This document shows positions 49,724 to 61,800 of a DNA stretch of 64,000 bases, one piece after another (within the stretch, counting starts at the first letter, position 1; every line of letters starts with the position of its first letter). The DNA is taken from NCBI GenBank assembly GCA_023238725.1, contig CM041554.1:23794050-23858049 (forward strand), written 5' to 3'. The stretch is from Scortum barcoo (taxonomy: Eukaryota; Chordata; Actinopteri; Centrarchiformes; Terapontidae). The position numbers and the translations under genes were made by a program. The notes beneath the pieces are model-generated. The model was not told where the DNA came from. It searched no databases and saw only the letters and a program-made list of their open reading frames with translations.

Positions 49724-49754
49724 CGAGACTATGTGTAGTCTCGAAGGGGGGAAA
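49724..49754 (+). promoter_or_regulatory. Polypurine tract with abutting hairpin
   Basis: GAAGGGGGGAAA (49743-49754) directly precedes the 3' LTR, as expected for the plus-strand primer. CGAGACT-ATGTGT-AGTCTCG (49724-49743), a perfect 7-bp stem with a 6-nt loop, ends at the first base of the tract. Confidence 0.85.
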
Positions 49755-50102
49755 TGAAGTATCTGGAGGTCCACAGACTCACAGGAAATGATAGGAAATT
49801 AGATTATAGCAGGATGTTCATATGGTGGCCCTGGCTGCCTATAGGATGAGTTAAGGATCCTTAATTTGGTTAACTGATGTGGGGGTCAAAGGTGAGAAAA
49901 ACAACTTTACTTCACTATATAAACCCATAGAAAACATAGGAAGAGAGGGGATTCATAATTGGCAGGGAACCTCTCACAAGCAATGTGCACTGCTTGTATA
50001 GATGCTGTGTCTTCTTGCAATAAACTTTATATGTAAGTAATACAGCGTCGGCGGAGTCTTCTTCTTCATCTTCACATCAACATCACCTCAAGATAACCAT
50101 CA
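49755..50102 (+). repeat. 3' LTR of the younger provirus
   Basis: 348 bp, with the same ends, TATA-like box and AATAAA as the 5' LTR. It contains the extra 5-bp TTTAC duplication before the TATA-like box. It is followed by ATGT, the right copy of the target duplication. Confidence 0.95.
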
Positions 50103-50190
50103 ATGTTGTATTGGAGAACCATCCGTTTTCTTAAATCCCCTATTTTTCCACACCGCTCCAAACAAGTGACTCACATTGTGTGCATATCAA
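50103..50190 (-). pseudogene. pol: Split-off part of the older provirus (RNase H)
   Basis: The reverse complement matches the RNase H segment of the younger provirus at about 47288-47375 (blocks HLFGAVWKN and GFKKTD). It joins base-for-base to the minus-strand fragment that resumes at 40627, allowing for the ATGT duplication. Similarity ends at about 50190, the 5' limit of the older copy. Confidence 0.85.
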
Positions 50191-50348
50191 CCAACGCTCA
50201 CAGCTCAGATTAGAATAAACCATGCACAGCCAGTGAAACTCTCAACAACGTTTAAACCAAATAATTTCTCCATTAATTAACTAAATGCATTAAGTGGTCA
50301 GTCTGTTGCCAATCTTCTCTTCTATATAACTACAACATATTGTATCTT
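50191..50348. other. Non-coding spacer
   Basis: AT-rich DNA between the old provirus remnant and the SINE. Nothing recognised. Confidence 0.5.
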
Positions 50349-50694
50349 ATGTGTATGTAGGGGTGGCGCAGTGGTGTAGTGGTTAGCACTGTGGCCTCAC
50401 AGTGTCCTGGGTTCAATCCCCGGTTGAGGTAGGCCCTTCTGTGTGGAGTTTGCATGTTCTCCCTGTGCTAATGCTTGCGTGGGTTCTCTCTGGGTACTAG
50501 CTTCCTCCCACAATCCAACGAGTGTGAATGTGAGTGTGAGTGGTTGTCTGTCCTTCAGTGTCAGCCCTGTGACTGACTGGCGTCCAGTCCAGGGTGTACC
50601 AAGATAGCTGGGAGGCTATCAGGCTCCAGCACCCCTGCAACCCTGTGTGTGCTCAGGATAAGCAGGTTTAGAAAATGGATGGATGTGTATGTAG
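50349..50694 (+). mobile_element. tRNA-derived SINE with 12-bp target duplication
   Basis: The body (50361-50682) starts GGGTGGCGCAGTGGTGTAGT. It has a pol III A box (TGGTGTAGTGG) and B box (GGTTCAATCCC) 29 bp apart, then a tRNA-unrelated body (GTGTGGAGTTTGCATGTTCT...) and a GATAAGCAGGTTTAGAAAAT-type end with ATGG repeats. ATGTGTATGTAG flanks it on both sides (50349-50360 and 50683-50694), showing LINE-type insertion. It resembles a family common in fishes. The 3' duplication is perfect, so the insertion is not very old. Confidence 0.85.
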
Positions 50695-51058
50695 ACAGAT
50701 GGATACACTCTATTAACCCCAAATTGAAAAATATTCTTATGATAGCCTACAAGTGAAAACAAACTAAATAAACAACAATAACAAACAATAATGACAATAA
50801 ATGAGTATATGCACATATATTTAAAATGCAGGTATTTTTGGATAAAAACTCATCAGCAAGCCTCAATCCGTGTGACACAGTGGCCACCTGCGTTCTCGTC
50901 TGGGCTCCGTCTCCTCCCCAAGCTCTCTCACAGCATGAGTGAATAAAGGAAGAAAAAAAGAAAACAGGCAAAAGTTCAACATCTTATGAACCCACTAAAA
51001 ACAATTCAATGTGATTTATGAACATTATCTGCCAACCTTTGGTCATTTTATCTACAAC
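50695..51058. other. Non-coding spacer before the satellite
   Basis: AT-rich DNA with no gene or repeat ends recognised. Confidence 0.5.
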
Positions 51059-51063
51059 AGATT

Positions 51064-51112
51064 GTCTAGACTTATTCTTATTCTTATTCTTATTCTTATT
51101 CTTATTCTTATT
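51064..51112. repeat. (CTTATT)n expansion at the left edge of the array
   Basis: Seven copies of CTTATT replace the CGAGCACT that normally sits between GTCTAGA and CTTATTTGCG in other monomers. This marks the array boundary. Confidence 0.9.
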
Positions 51113-52256
51113 TGCGTTCTATATGGAGTACCCCCCTTTTGCACCACCTCTTAAAATCAACAAGAACTTCCAGTATATTCTGGAATATACTCTGTGATCT
51201 TGAAGAGAAGTGTAGAGATTAGAGAGGATATTTTGTGTGCATAAGCATGAGTAAAAAGGTTTAATCAGCAAAGATACAAAAACGTCCTTCTTGGGGGCTC
51301 ATATGTTCCAACAGATTCAAAAAAGTCCCCTCGAAAGAGGCTCATAAAGCTTATCAACGTCCCCCTTATAGGCTCATAAATGTTACTCAACTTGAGAAAC
51401 TCCTCTGTTTTAAGGGCTCATGTGTTTTAACACTTAAAGACAAAATACCTTTCATTATGAATTACCAAATCCCCTGTTCTCACTTACAACCTATATATGC
51501 TTGTTCAATATGAAATATATCACATTAACATCAACCACATAAACCAACCCATTATTCCACAGCCTTACATTAGACAAGGAAAGAAGGGAGGGAGGTCCCT
51601 CACCGCCCCTCTTGTCTAGACGAGCACTCTTATTTGCGTTCTATATGGGGTACCCCCCTTTGCGCCACCTCTTAAAATCAACAAGAACTTCCAGTATATT
51701 CTGGAATATACTCTTTGTATCTTTGCTCATTAAACCTTTTTACTCATGCTTATGCACACAAAATATCCTCTCTAATCTCTCTCACCTCTCTTCAAGATCA
51801 CGAAAGTCAGTCCTACTGGGGGCTCATATGTTCTAACAGATTCAAAAAAGTCCCCTCGAAAAGAGGCTCATAAAGCTTATCAACGTCCCCCTTATAGGCT
51901 CATAAATGTTACTCAACTTAGAAAGTCCTCTATTTTGAGGCTCATGTGTTTTAACACTTAAAGACAAAAATACCTTTCATTATGAATTACCAAATCCCCT
52001 GTTCTCACTTACAACCTATATATGCTTGTTCAATATGAAATCGATCACATTAACATTAACTACATAAACCAACCCATTCCACAGCCTTACATTAGACAAG
52101 GAGAAGAAGGGAGGGAGGTCGCCTCACCGCCCCCTTGACCCCTCTATGACTAGACGAGCACTCTTATTTGCGTTCTATATATAGGGGTACCCCCCTTTGC
52201 GCCATGCCACCTCTTAAAATCAACAAGAACTTCCAGTATATTCTGGAATATACTCT

Positions 52257-52342
52257 GTGATCTTGAAGAGAAGTGTAGAGATTAGAGAGGATATTTTGTG
52301 TGCATAAGCATGAGTAAAAAGGTTTAATCAGCAAAGATACAA
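52257..52342 (+). repeat. Representative 86-bp satellite module, orientation A
   Basis: It begins GTGATCTTGAAGAG and ends CAGCAAAGATACAA. The module ends are imperfect inverted repeats (TGATCTTGA against CAAAGATACA). It is bordered on the left by TGGAATATACTCT and on the right by AACGTCCTACTTGGGGG. Confidence 0.93.
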
Positions 52343-52783
52343 AAACGTCCTACTTGGGGGCTCATATGTTCTAACATATTCAAAAAAGTCCCCTCGAAAG
52401 AGGCTCATAAAGCTTATCAACGTCCCCCTTATAGGCTCATAAATGTTACTCAACTTCAGAAAGTCCTCTATTTTGAGGCTCATGTGTTTTAACACTTAAA
52501 GACAAAATACCTTTCATTATTAATTACCAAATCCCCTGTTCTCACTTACAACCTATATATGCTTGTTCAATATAAAATCGATCACATTAACATTAACTAC
52601 ATAAACCAACCCATTCCACAGCCTTACATTAGACAAGGAAAAGAAGGGAGGGAGGTCGCTCACCGCCCCTCCTTGTCTAGATGAGCGAGCACTACTCTTA
52701 TTTGCGTTCTATATGGGGTACCCCCCTTTGCGCCACCTCTTAAAATCAACAAGAACTTCCAGTATATTCTTGGAATATACTCT

Positions 52784-52869
52784 TTGTATCTTTGCTCATT
52801 AAACCTTTTTACTCATGCTTATGCACACAAAATATCCTCTCTAATCTCTCCACCTCTCTTCAAGATCAC
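52784..52869 (-). repeat. Representative 86-bp satellite module, orientation B
   Basis: It begins TTGTATCTTTGCTCATTA and ends CTCTTCAAGATCAC. It is the reverse complement of the A module at 52257-52342 with three mismatches in 86 positions. The borders are the same as for A (left ACTCT, right AAACGTCCTACTGGGGG). Confidence 0.93.
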
Positions 52870-55800
52870 AAACGTCCTACTGGGGGCTCATATGTTCTAA
52901 CAGATTCAAAAAAGTCCCCTCGAAAAGAGGCTCATAAAGCTTATCAACGTCCCCCTTATAGGCTCATAAATGTTACTCAACTTCAGAAAGTCCTCTATTT
53001 TGAGGCTCATGTGTTTTAACACTTAAAGACAAAAAACCTTTCCTTATGAAATTACCAAATTCCCTGTTCTCAATTACAACCTATATATGCTTGTTCAATA
53101 TGAAATCTATCACATTAACATCAACCACATAAACCAACCCATTCCACAGCCTTACATTTAGACAAGGAAAGAAGGGAGGGAGGTCCCTCACCGCCCCCCT
53201 TGTCTAGACGAGCACTCTTATTTGCGTTCTATATGGGGTACCCCCCTTTGCGCCACCTCTTAAAATCAACAAGAACTTCCAGTATATTCTGGAATATACT
53301 CTGTGATCTTGAAAGAGAAGTGTAGAGATTAGAGAGGATATTTTGTGTGCATAAGCATGAGTAAAAAGGTTTAATCAGCAAAGATACAAAAACGTCCTAC
53401 TTGGGGGCTCATATGTTCTAACATATTCAAAAAAGTCCCCTCGAAAGAGGCTCATAAAGCTTATCAACGTCCCCCTTATAGGCTCATAAATGTTACTCAA
53501 CTTAGAAAGTCCTCTATTTTGAGGCTCATGTGTTTTAACACTTAAAGACAAAAATACCTTTCATTATGAATTACCAAATCCCCTGTTCTCACTTACAACC
53601 TATATATATGCTTGTTCAATATGAAATCGATCACATTAACATTAACTACATAAACCAACCCATTCCACAGCCTTACTTTAGACAAGGAAAGAAGGGAGGG
53701 AGGTCGCTCACCATTCCCTTGCCCCTCTTGTCTAGACGAGGAAAGAAGGAGGTCACTCTTATTTATGCGTTCTATATGGGGTACCCCCCTTTGCGCCACC
53801 TCTTAAAATCAACAAGAACTTCCAGTATATTCTTGGAATATACTCTTTGTATCTTTGCTCATTAAACCTTTTTACTCATGCTTATTCACACAAAATATCC
53901 TCTCTAATCTCTCCACCTCTCTTCAAGATCACGAAGGCTCATAAAAAGGAAAAAAGAGGAAGTCCTGAAAGTCCTACTGGGGGCTCATATGTTCTAACAG
54001 ATTCAAAAAAGTCCCCTCGAAAGAGGCTCATAAAGGAAAGAAGGGAGGGAGGTCTTATCAACGTCCCCCTTATAGGCTCATAAATGTTACTCAACTTCAG
54101 AAAGTCCTCTATTTTGAGGCTCATGTGTTTTAATAAATGTTACACTTAAAGACAAAAAAAGACAAAATACCTTTCATTATGAATTACCAAATTCCCTGTT
54201 CTCAATTACAACCTATATATGCTTGTTCAATATGAAATCTATCACATTAACATATTCTACATAAACCAACCCATTCCACAGCCTTACATTAGACAAGGAG
54301 AAGAAGGGAGGGAGGTCCCTCACCGCCCCCCTTGTCTAGACGAGCACTCTTATTTGCGTTCTATATGGGGTACCCCCCTTTGCGCCACCTCTTAAAATCA
54401 ACAAGAACTTCCAGTATATTCTGGAATATACTCTGTGATCTTGAAGAGAAGTGTAGAGATTAGAGAGGATATTTTGTGTGCATAAGCATGAGTAAAAAGG
54501 TTTAATCAGCAAAGATACAAAAAACGTCCTACTTGGGGGCTCATATGTTCTAACATATTCAAAAAAGTCCCCTCGAAAGAGGCTCATAAAGCTTATCAAC
54601 GTCCCCCTTATAGGCTCATAAATGTTACTCAACTTAGAAAGTCCTCTATTTTGAGGCTCATGTGTTTTAACACTTAAAGACAAAATACCTTTCATTATGA
54701 ATTACCAAATCCCCTGTTCTCACTTACAACCTATATATGCTTGTTCAATATGAAATCGATCACATTAACATTAACTACATAAACCAACCCATTCCACAGC
54801 CTTACTTTAGACAAGGAAAGAAGGGAGGGAGGTCGCTCACCGCCCCTCTTGTCTAGACGAGCACTCTTATTTGCGTTCTATATGGGGTACCCCCCGTTTT
54901 GCGCCACCTCTTAAAATCAACAAGAACTTCCAGTATATTCTGGAATATACTCTTTGTATCTTTGCTCATTAAACCTTTTTACTCATGCTTATGCACACAA
55001 AATATCCTCTCTAATCTCTCCACCTCTCTTCAAGATCACAAACGTCCTACTGGGGGCTCATATGTTCTAACAGATTCAAAAAAGTCCCCTCGAAAGAGGC
55101 TCATAAAGCTTATCAACGTCCCCCTTATAGGCTCATAAATGTTACTCAACTTCAGAAAGTCCTCTATTTTGAGGCTCATGTGTTTTAACACTTAAAGACA
55201 AAATACCTTTCATTATGAATTACCAAATCCCCTGTTCTCAATCTTACAATGCACACCTATATATGCTTGTTCAATATGAAATCGATCACATTAACATTAA
55301 CTTCTACATAAACCAACCCATTCCACAGCCTTACTTTAGACAAGGAAAGAAGGGAGGGAGGTCGCCTCACCGCCCCTCTTGTCTAGACGAGCACTCTTAT
55401 TTGCGTTCTATATGGGGTACCCCCCTTTGCGCCACCTCTTAAAATCAACAAGAACTTCCAGTATATTCTGGAATATACTCTTTGTATCTTTGCTCATTAA
55501 ACCTTTTTACTCATGCTTATGCACACAAAATATCCTCTCTAATCTCTCCACCTCTCTTCAAGATCACGAAACAGTCCTACTGGGGGCTCATATGTTCTAA
55601 CAGATTCAAAAAAGTCCCCTCGAAAAGAGGCTCATAAAGCTTATCAACGTCCCCCTTATAGGCTCATAAATGTTACTCAACTTCAGAAAGTCCTCTATTT
55701 TGAGGCTCATGTGTTTTAACACTTAAAGACAAAAATACCTTTCATTATGAATTACCAAATTCCCCTGTTCTCAATTACAACCTATATATGCTTGTTCAAT

Positions 55801-58800
55801 ATGAAATCTATTCACATTAACATATTCTACATAAACCAACCCATTCCACAGCCTTACATTAGACAAGGAGAGAAGGGAGGGAGGTCCCTCACCGCCCCCC
55901 TTGACTAGACGAGCACTCTTATTTGCGTTCTATATGGGGTACCCCCCTTTGCGCCACCTCTTAAAATCAACAAGAACTTCCAGTATATTCTGGAATATAC
56001 TCTGTGATCTTGAAAGAGAAGTGTAGAGATTAGAGAGGATATTTTGTGTGCATAAGCATGAGTAAAAAGGTTTAATCAGCAAAGATACAAAAAACGTCCT
56101 ACTTGGGGGCTCATATGTTCTAACATATTCAAAAAAGTCCCCTCGAAAGAGGCTCATAAAGCTTATCAACGTCCCCCTTATAGGCTCATAAATGTTACTC
56201 AACTTAGAAAGTCCTCTATTTTGAGGCTCATGTGTTTTAACACTTAAAGACAAAAATACCTTTCATTATGAATTACCAAATCCCCTGTTCTCACACAACC
56301 TATATATGCTTGTTCATTAACTACATAAACCAACCCATTCCACAGCCTTACTTTAGACAAGGAAAGAAGGGAGGGAGGTCGCTCACCGCCCCTCCTTGTC
56401 TAGACGAGCACTCTTATTTGCGTTCTATATGGGGTACCCCCCTTTGCGCCACCTCTTAAAATCAACAAGAACTTCCAGTATATTCTGGAATATACTCTTT
56501 GTATCTTTGCTCATTAAACCTTTTTACTCATGCTTATGCACACAAAATATCCTCTCTAATCTCTCCACCTCTCTTCAAGATCACGAAACGTCCTACTGGG
56601 GGCTCATATGTTCTAACAGATTCAAAAAAGTCCCCTCGAAAGAGGCTCATAAAGAGCTCATAAAGCTTATCAACGTCCCCCTTATAGTTCTCACTTACAA
56701 CCTATATATGCTCATAAATGTTACTCAACTTCAGAAAGTCCTCTATTTTGAGGCTCATGTGTTTTAACACTTAAAGACAAAATACCTTTCATTATGAATT
56801 ACCAAATTCCCTGTTCTCAATTACAACCTATATATGTGTTTTAACTTGTTCAATATTACCAAATTCCCTGAAATATATATGCTTGTTCATATCACATTAA
56901 CATATTCTACATAAACCAACCCATTCCACAGCCTTACATTACACAAGGAGAGAAGGGAGGGAGGTCCCTCACCGACCCCCCTTATGACTAGACGAGCACT
57001 CTTATTTGCGTTCTATATGGGGTACCCCCCCTTTGCGCCACCTCTTAAAATCAACAAGAACTTCCAGTATATTCTGGAATATACTCTGTGATCTTGAAAG
57101 AGAAGTGTAGAGATTAGAGAGGATATTTTGTGTGCATAAGCATGAGTAAAAAGGTTTAATCAGCAAAGATACAAAAACGTCCTACTTGGGGGCTCATATG
57201 TTCTAACATATTCAAAAAAGTCCCCTCGAAAGAGGCTCATAAAGCTTATCAACGTCCCCCTTATAGGCTCATAAATGTTACTCAACTTAGAAAGTCCTCT
57301 ATTTTGAGGCTCATGTGTTTTAACACTTAAAGACAAAAATACCTTTCATTATGAATTACCAAATCCCCTGTTCTCACTTACAACCTATATATGCTTGTTC
57401 AATATGAAATCGATCACATTAACATATTCTACATAAACCAACCCATTCCACAGCCTTACTTTAGACAAGGAAAGAAGGGAGGGAGGTCGCTCACCGCCCC
57501 CCTTGTCTAGACGATTTGAGCACTCTTATTTGCGTTCTATATGGGGTAATTTTCCCCCCTTTTGCGCCACCTCTTAAAATCAACAAGAACTTCCAGTATA
57601 TTCTTGGAATATACTCTTTGTATCTTTGCTCATTAAACCTTTTTACTCATGCTTATGTCACACAAAATATCCTCTCTAATCTCTCCACCTCTCTTCAAGA
57701 TCACAAACATCCTACTGAAAACATCCCAAAGTCCTACTGGGGGCTCATATGTTCTAACAGATTCAAAAAAGTCCCCTCGAAAGAGGCTCATAAAGCTTAT
57801 CAACGTCCGTCCCCCTTATAGGCTCATAAATGTTACTCAACTTCAGAAAGTCCTCTATTTTGAGGCTCATGTGTTTTAACACTTAAAGACAAAATACCTT
57901 TCATTATGAATTACCAAATTCCCTGTTCTCAATTACAACCTATATATGCTTGTTCAATATGAAATCATTCACATTAACATATTCTACATAAACCAACCCA
58001 TTCCACAGCCTTACATTAGACAAGGAGAGAAGGGAGGGAGGTCCCTCACACGCCCCCCTTGACTAGACGAGCACTCTTATTTGCGTTCTATATGGGGTAC
58101 CCCCCCTTTGCGCCACCTCTTAAAATCAACAAGAACTTCCAGTATATTCTGGAATATACTCTGTGATCTTAAAGAGAAGTGTAGAGATTAGAGAGGATAT
58201 TTTGTGTGCATAAGCATGAGTAAAAAGGTTTAATCAGCAAAGATACAAAAAACGTCCTACTTGGGGGCTCATATGTTCTAACATATTCAAAAAAGTCCCC
58301 TCGAAAGAGGCTCATAAAGCTTATCAACGTCCCCCTTATAGGCTCATAAATGTTACTCAACTTAGAAAGTCCTCTATTTTGAGGCTCATGTGTTTTAACA
58401 CTTAAAGACAAAATACCTTTCATTTCATTATGAATTACCAAATCCCCTGTTCTCACTTACAACCTATATATGCTTCCATGTTCAATATGAAATCGATCAC
58501 ATTAACATTAACTACAATAAACCAACCCATTCCACAGCCTTACTTTAGACAAGGAAAGAAGGGAGGGAGGTCGCTCACCGCCCCTCCTTGTCTAGACGAG
58601 CACTCTTATTTGCGTTCTATATGGGGTACCCCCCTTTGCGCCAACCTCTTAAAATCAACAAGAACTTCCAGTATATTCTGGAATATACTCTTTGTATCTT
58701 TGCTCATTAAACCTTTTTACTCATGCTTATGCACACAAAATATCCTCTCTAATCTCTCCACCTCTCTTCAAGATCACGAAACGTCCTACTGGGGGCTCAT

Positions 58801-61800
58801 ATGTTCTAACAGATTCAAAAAAGTCCCCTCGAAAGAGGCTCATAAAGCTTATCAACGTCCCCCTTATAGGCTCATAAATGTTACTCAACTTCAGAAAGTC
58901 CTCTATTTTGAGGCTCATGTGTTTTAACACTTAAAGACAAAAATACCTTTCATTATGAATTACCAAATTCCCTGTTCTCAATTACAACCTATATATGCTT
59001 GTTCAATATGAAATCTATCACATTAACATATTCTACATAAACCAACCCATTCCACAGCCTTACATTAGACAAGGAGAGAAGGGAGGGAGGTCCCTCACCG
59101 CCCCCCTTGAACTAGACGAGCACTCTTATTTGCGTTCTATATGGGGTACCCCCCTTTGCATGCCACCTCTTAAAATCAACAAGAACTTCCAGTATATTCT
59201 GGAATATACTCTGTGATCTTAAAGAGAAGTGTAGAGATTAGAGAGGATATTTTGTGTGCATAAGCATGAGTAAAAAGGTTTAATCAGCAAAGATACAAAA
59301 ACGTCCTACTTGGGGGCTCATATGTTCTAACATATTCAAAAAAGTCCCCTCGAAAGAGGCTCATAAAGCTTATCAACGTCCCCCTTATAGGCTCATAAAT
59401 GTTACTCAACTTAGAAAGTCCTCTATTTTGAGGCTCATGTGTTTTAACACTTAAAGACAAAATACCTTTCATTATGAATTACCAAATCCCCTGTTCTCAC
59501 ATTAACTTGTTCATTAACTACATAAACCAACCCATTCCACAGCCTTACTTTAGACAAGGAAAGAAGGGAGGGAGGTCGCTCACCGCCCCTCTCTTGTCTA
59601 GACGAGAGCACTCTTATTTGCGTTCTATATGCAACTATATGGGTACCCCCCTTTGTGCCACCTTTGCATACCACCTCTTAAAATCAACAAGAACTTCCAG
59701 TATATTCTGGAATATACTCTTTGTATCTTTGCTCATTAAACCTTTTTACTCATGCTTATGCACACAAAATATCCTCTCTAATCTCTCCACCTCTCTTCAA
59801 GATCACAAACGTCCTACTGGGGGCTCATATGTTCTAACAGATTCAAAAAAGTCCCCTCGAAAAGAGGCTCATAAAGCTTATCAACGTCCCCCTTATAGGC
59901 TCATAAATGTTACTCAACTTAGAAAGTCCTCTATTTTGAGGCTCATGTGTTTTAACACTTAAAGACAAAAATACCTTTCATTATGAATTACCAAATCCCC
60001 TGTTCTCACTTACAACCTATATATGCTTGTTCAATATGAAATCGATCACATTAACATTAACTACATAAACCAACCCATTCCACAGCCTTACTTTAGACAA
60101 GGAAAGAAGGGAGGGAGGTCGCTCACCGCCCCCCTTGTCTAGACGAGCACTCTTATTTGCGTTCTATATGGGGTACCCCCCTTTGCGCCACCTCTTAAAA
60201 TCAACAAGAACTTCCAGTATATTCTGGAATATACTCTTTGTATCTTTGCTCATTAAACCTTTTTACTCATGCTTATGCACACAAAATATCCTCTCTAATC
60301 TCTCCACCTCTCTTCAAGATCACGAAACGTCCTACTGGGGGCTCATATGTTCTAACAGATTCAAAAAAGTCCCCTCGAAAGAGGCTCATAAAGCTTATCA
60401 ACGTCCCCCTTATAGGCTCATAAATGTTACTCAACTTCAGAAAGTCCTCTATTTTGAGGGCTCATGTGTTTTAACACTTAAAGACAAAAATACCTTTCAT
60501 TATGAATTACCAAATTCCCTGTTCTCAATTACAACCTATATATGCTTGTTCAATATGAAATCATTCACATTAACATATTCTACATAAACCAACCCATTCC
60601 ACAGCCTTACATTAGACAAGGAGAGAAGGGAGGGAGGTCCCTCACCGCCCCCCTTGACTAGACGAGCACTCTTATTTGCGTTCTATATGGGGTACCCCCC
60701 TTTGCGCCACCTCTTAAAATCAACAAGAACTTCCAGTATATTCTGGAATATACTCTGTGATCTTAAAGAGAAGTGTAGAGATTAGAGAGGATATTTTGTG
60801 TGCATAAGCATGAGTAAAAAGGTTTAATCAGCAAAGATACAAAAACGTCCTACTTGGGGGCTCATATGTTCTAACATATTCAAAAAAAGTCCCCTCGAAA
60901 GAGGCTCATAAAGCTTATCAACGTGTCCCCCTTATAGGCTCATAAATGTTACTCAACTTAGAAAGTCCTCTATTTTGAGGCTCATGTGTTTTAACACTTA
61001 AAGACAAAATACCTTTCATTATGAATTACCAAATCCCCTGTTCTCACTTACAACCTATATATGCTTGTTCAATATAAATCTACATTAACATTAACTACAA
61101 AACCAACCCATTCCACAGCCTTACTTTAGACAAGGAAAGAAGGGAGGGAGGTCGCTCACCGCCCCTCTTGTCTAGACGAGCACTCTTATTTGCGTTCTAT
61201 ATGGGGTACCCCCCGTTTTGCGCCACCTCTTAAAATCAACAAGAACTTCCAGTATATTCTGGAATATACTCTTTGTATCTTTGCTCATTAAACCTTTTTA
61301 CTCATGCTTATGCACACAAAATATCCTCTCTAATCTCTCCACCTCTCTTCAAGATCACAAACGAAAGTCCTACTGGGGGCTCATATGTTCTAACAGATTC
61401 AAAAAAGTCCCCTCGAAAAGAGGCTCATAAAGCTTATCAACGTCCCCCTTATAGGCTCATAAATGTTACTCAACTTCAGAAAGTCCTCTATTTTGAGGCT
61501 CATGTGTTTTAACACTTAAAGACAAAAATACCTTTCCTTATGAATTACCAAATTCCCTGTTCTCAATTACAACCTATATATGCTTGTTCAATATGAAATC
61601 ATATCACATTAACATATTCTACATAAACCAACCCATTCCACAGCCTTACATTAGACAAGGAGAGAAGGGAGGGAGGTCGCCTCACCGCCCCCCTTGACTA
61701 GACGAGCACTCTTATTTGCGTTCTATATGGGGTACCCCCCTTTACAACCTTCTCTTTGCGCCACCTCTTAAAATCAACAAGAACTTCCAGTATATTCTGG

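Larger units (their letters stand above)
40628..50102 (+). mobile_element. Class I endogenous retrovirus, LTR to LTR, defective
   Basis: A 9475-bp provirus with TG...CA LTRs, flanked by the 4-bp target duplication ATGT (40624-40627 and 50103-50106). Order: LTR, primer-binding site, about 3 kb leader, broken gag, protease, a 2H-like segment, RT, RNase H, integrase, polypurine tract, LTR. The RT (VLDL box, LPQG, YVDD) and the MA-like WPNIEQPWP motif point to the gamma/epsilon group. Gag appears to lack capsid and no env is recognisable. At least three in-frame stops (44080, 46008, 48111) and many frameshifts break the genes. The element sits inside an older related provirus on the opposite strand. 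Confidence 0.93.

Noticed and set aside
49156..49754. Residual env gene
   Set aside because: No signal peptide, cleavage site, CX6CC or membrane anchor is seen, and the space is too short.
50361..50440. A true tRNA gene
   Set aside because: A and B boxes are present but the clover-leaf is not complete, and a SINE body with target duplication follows.
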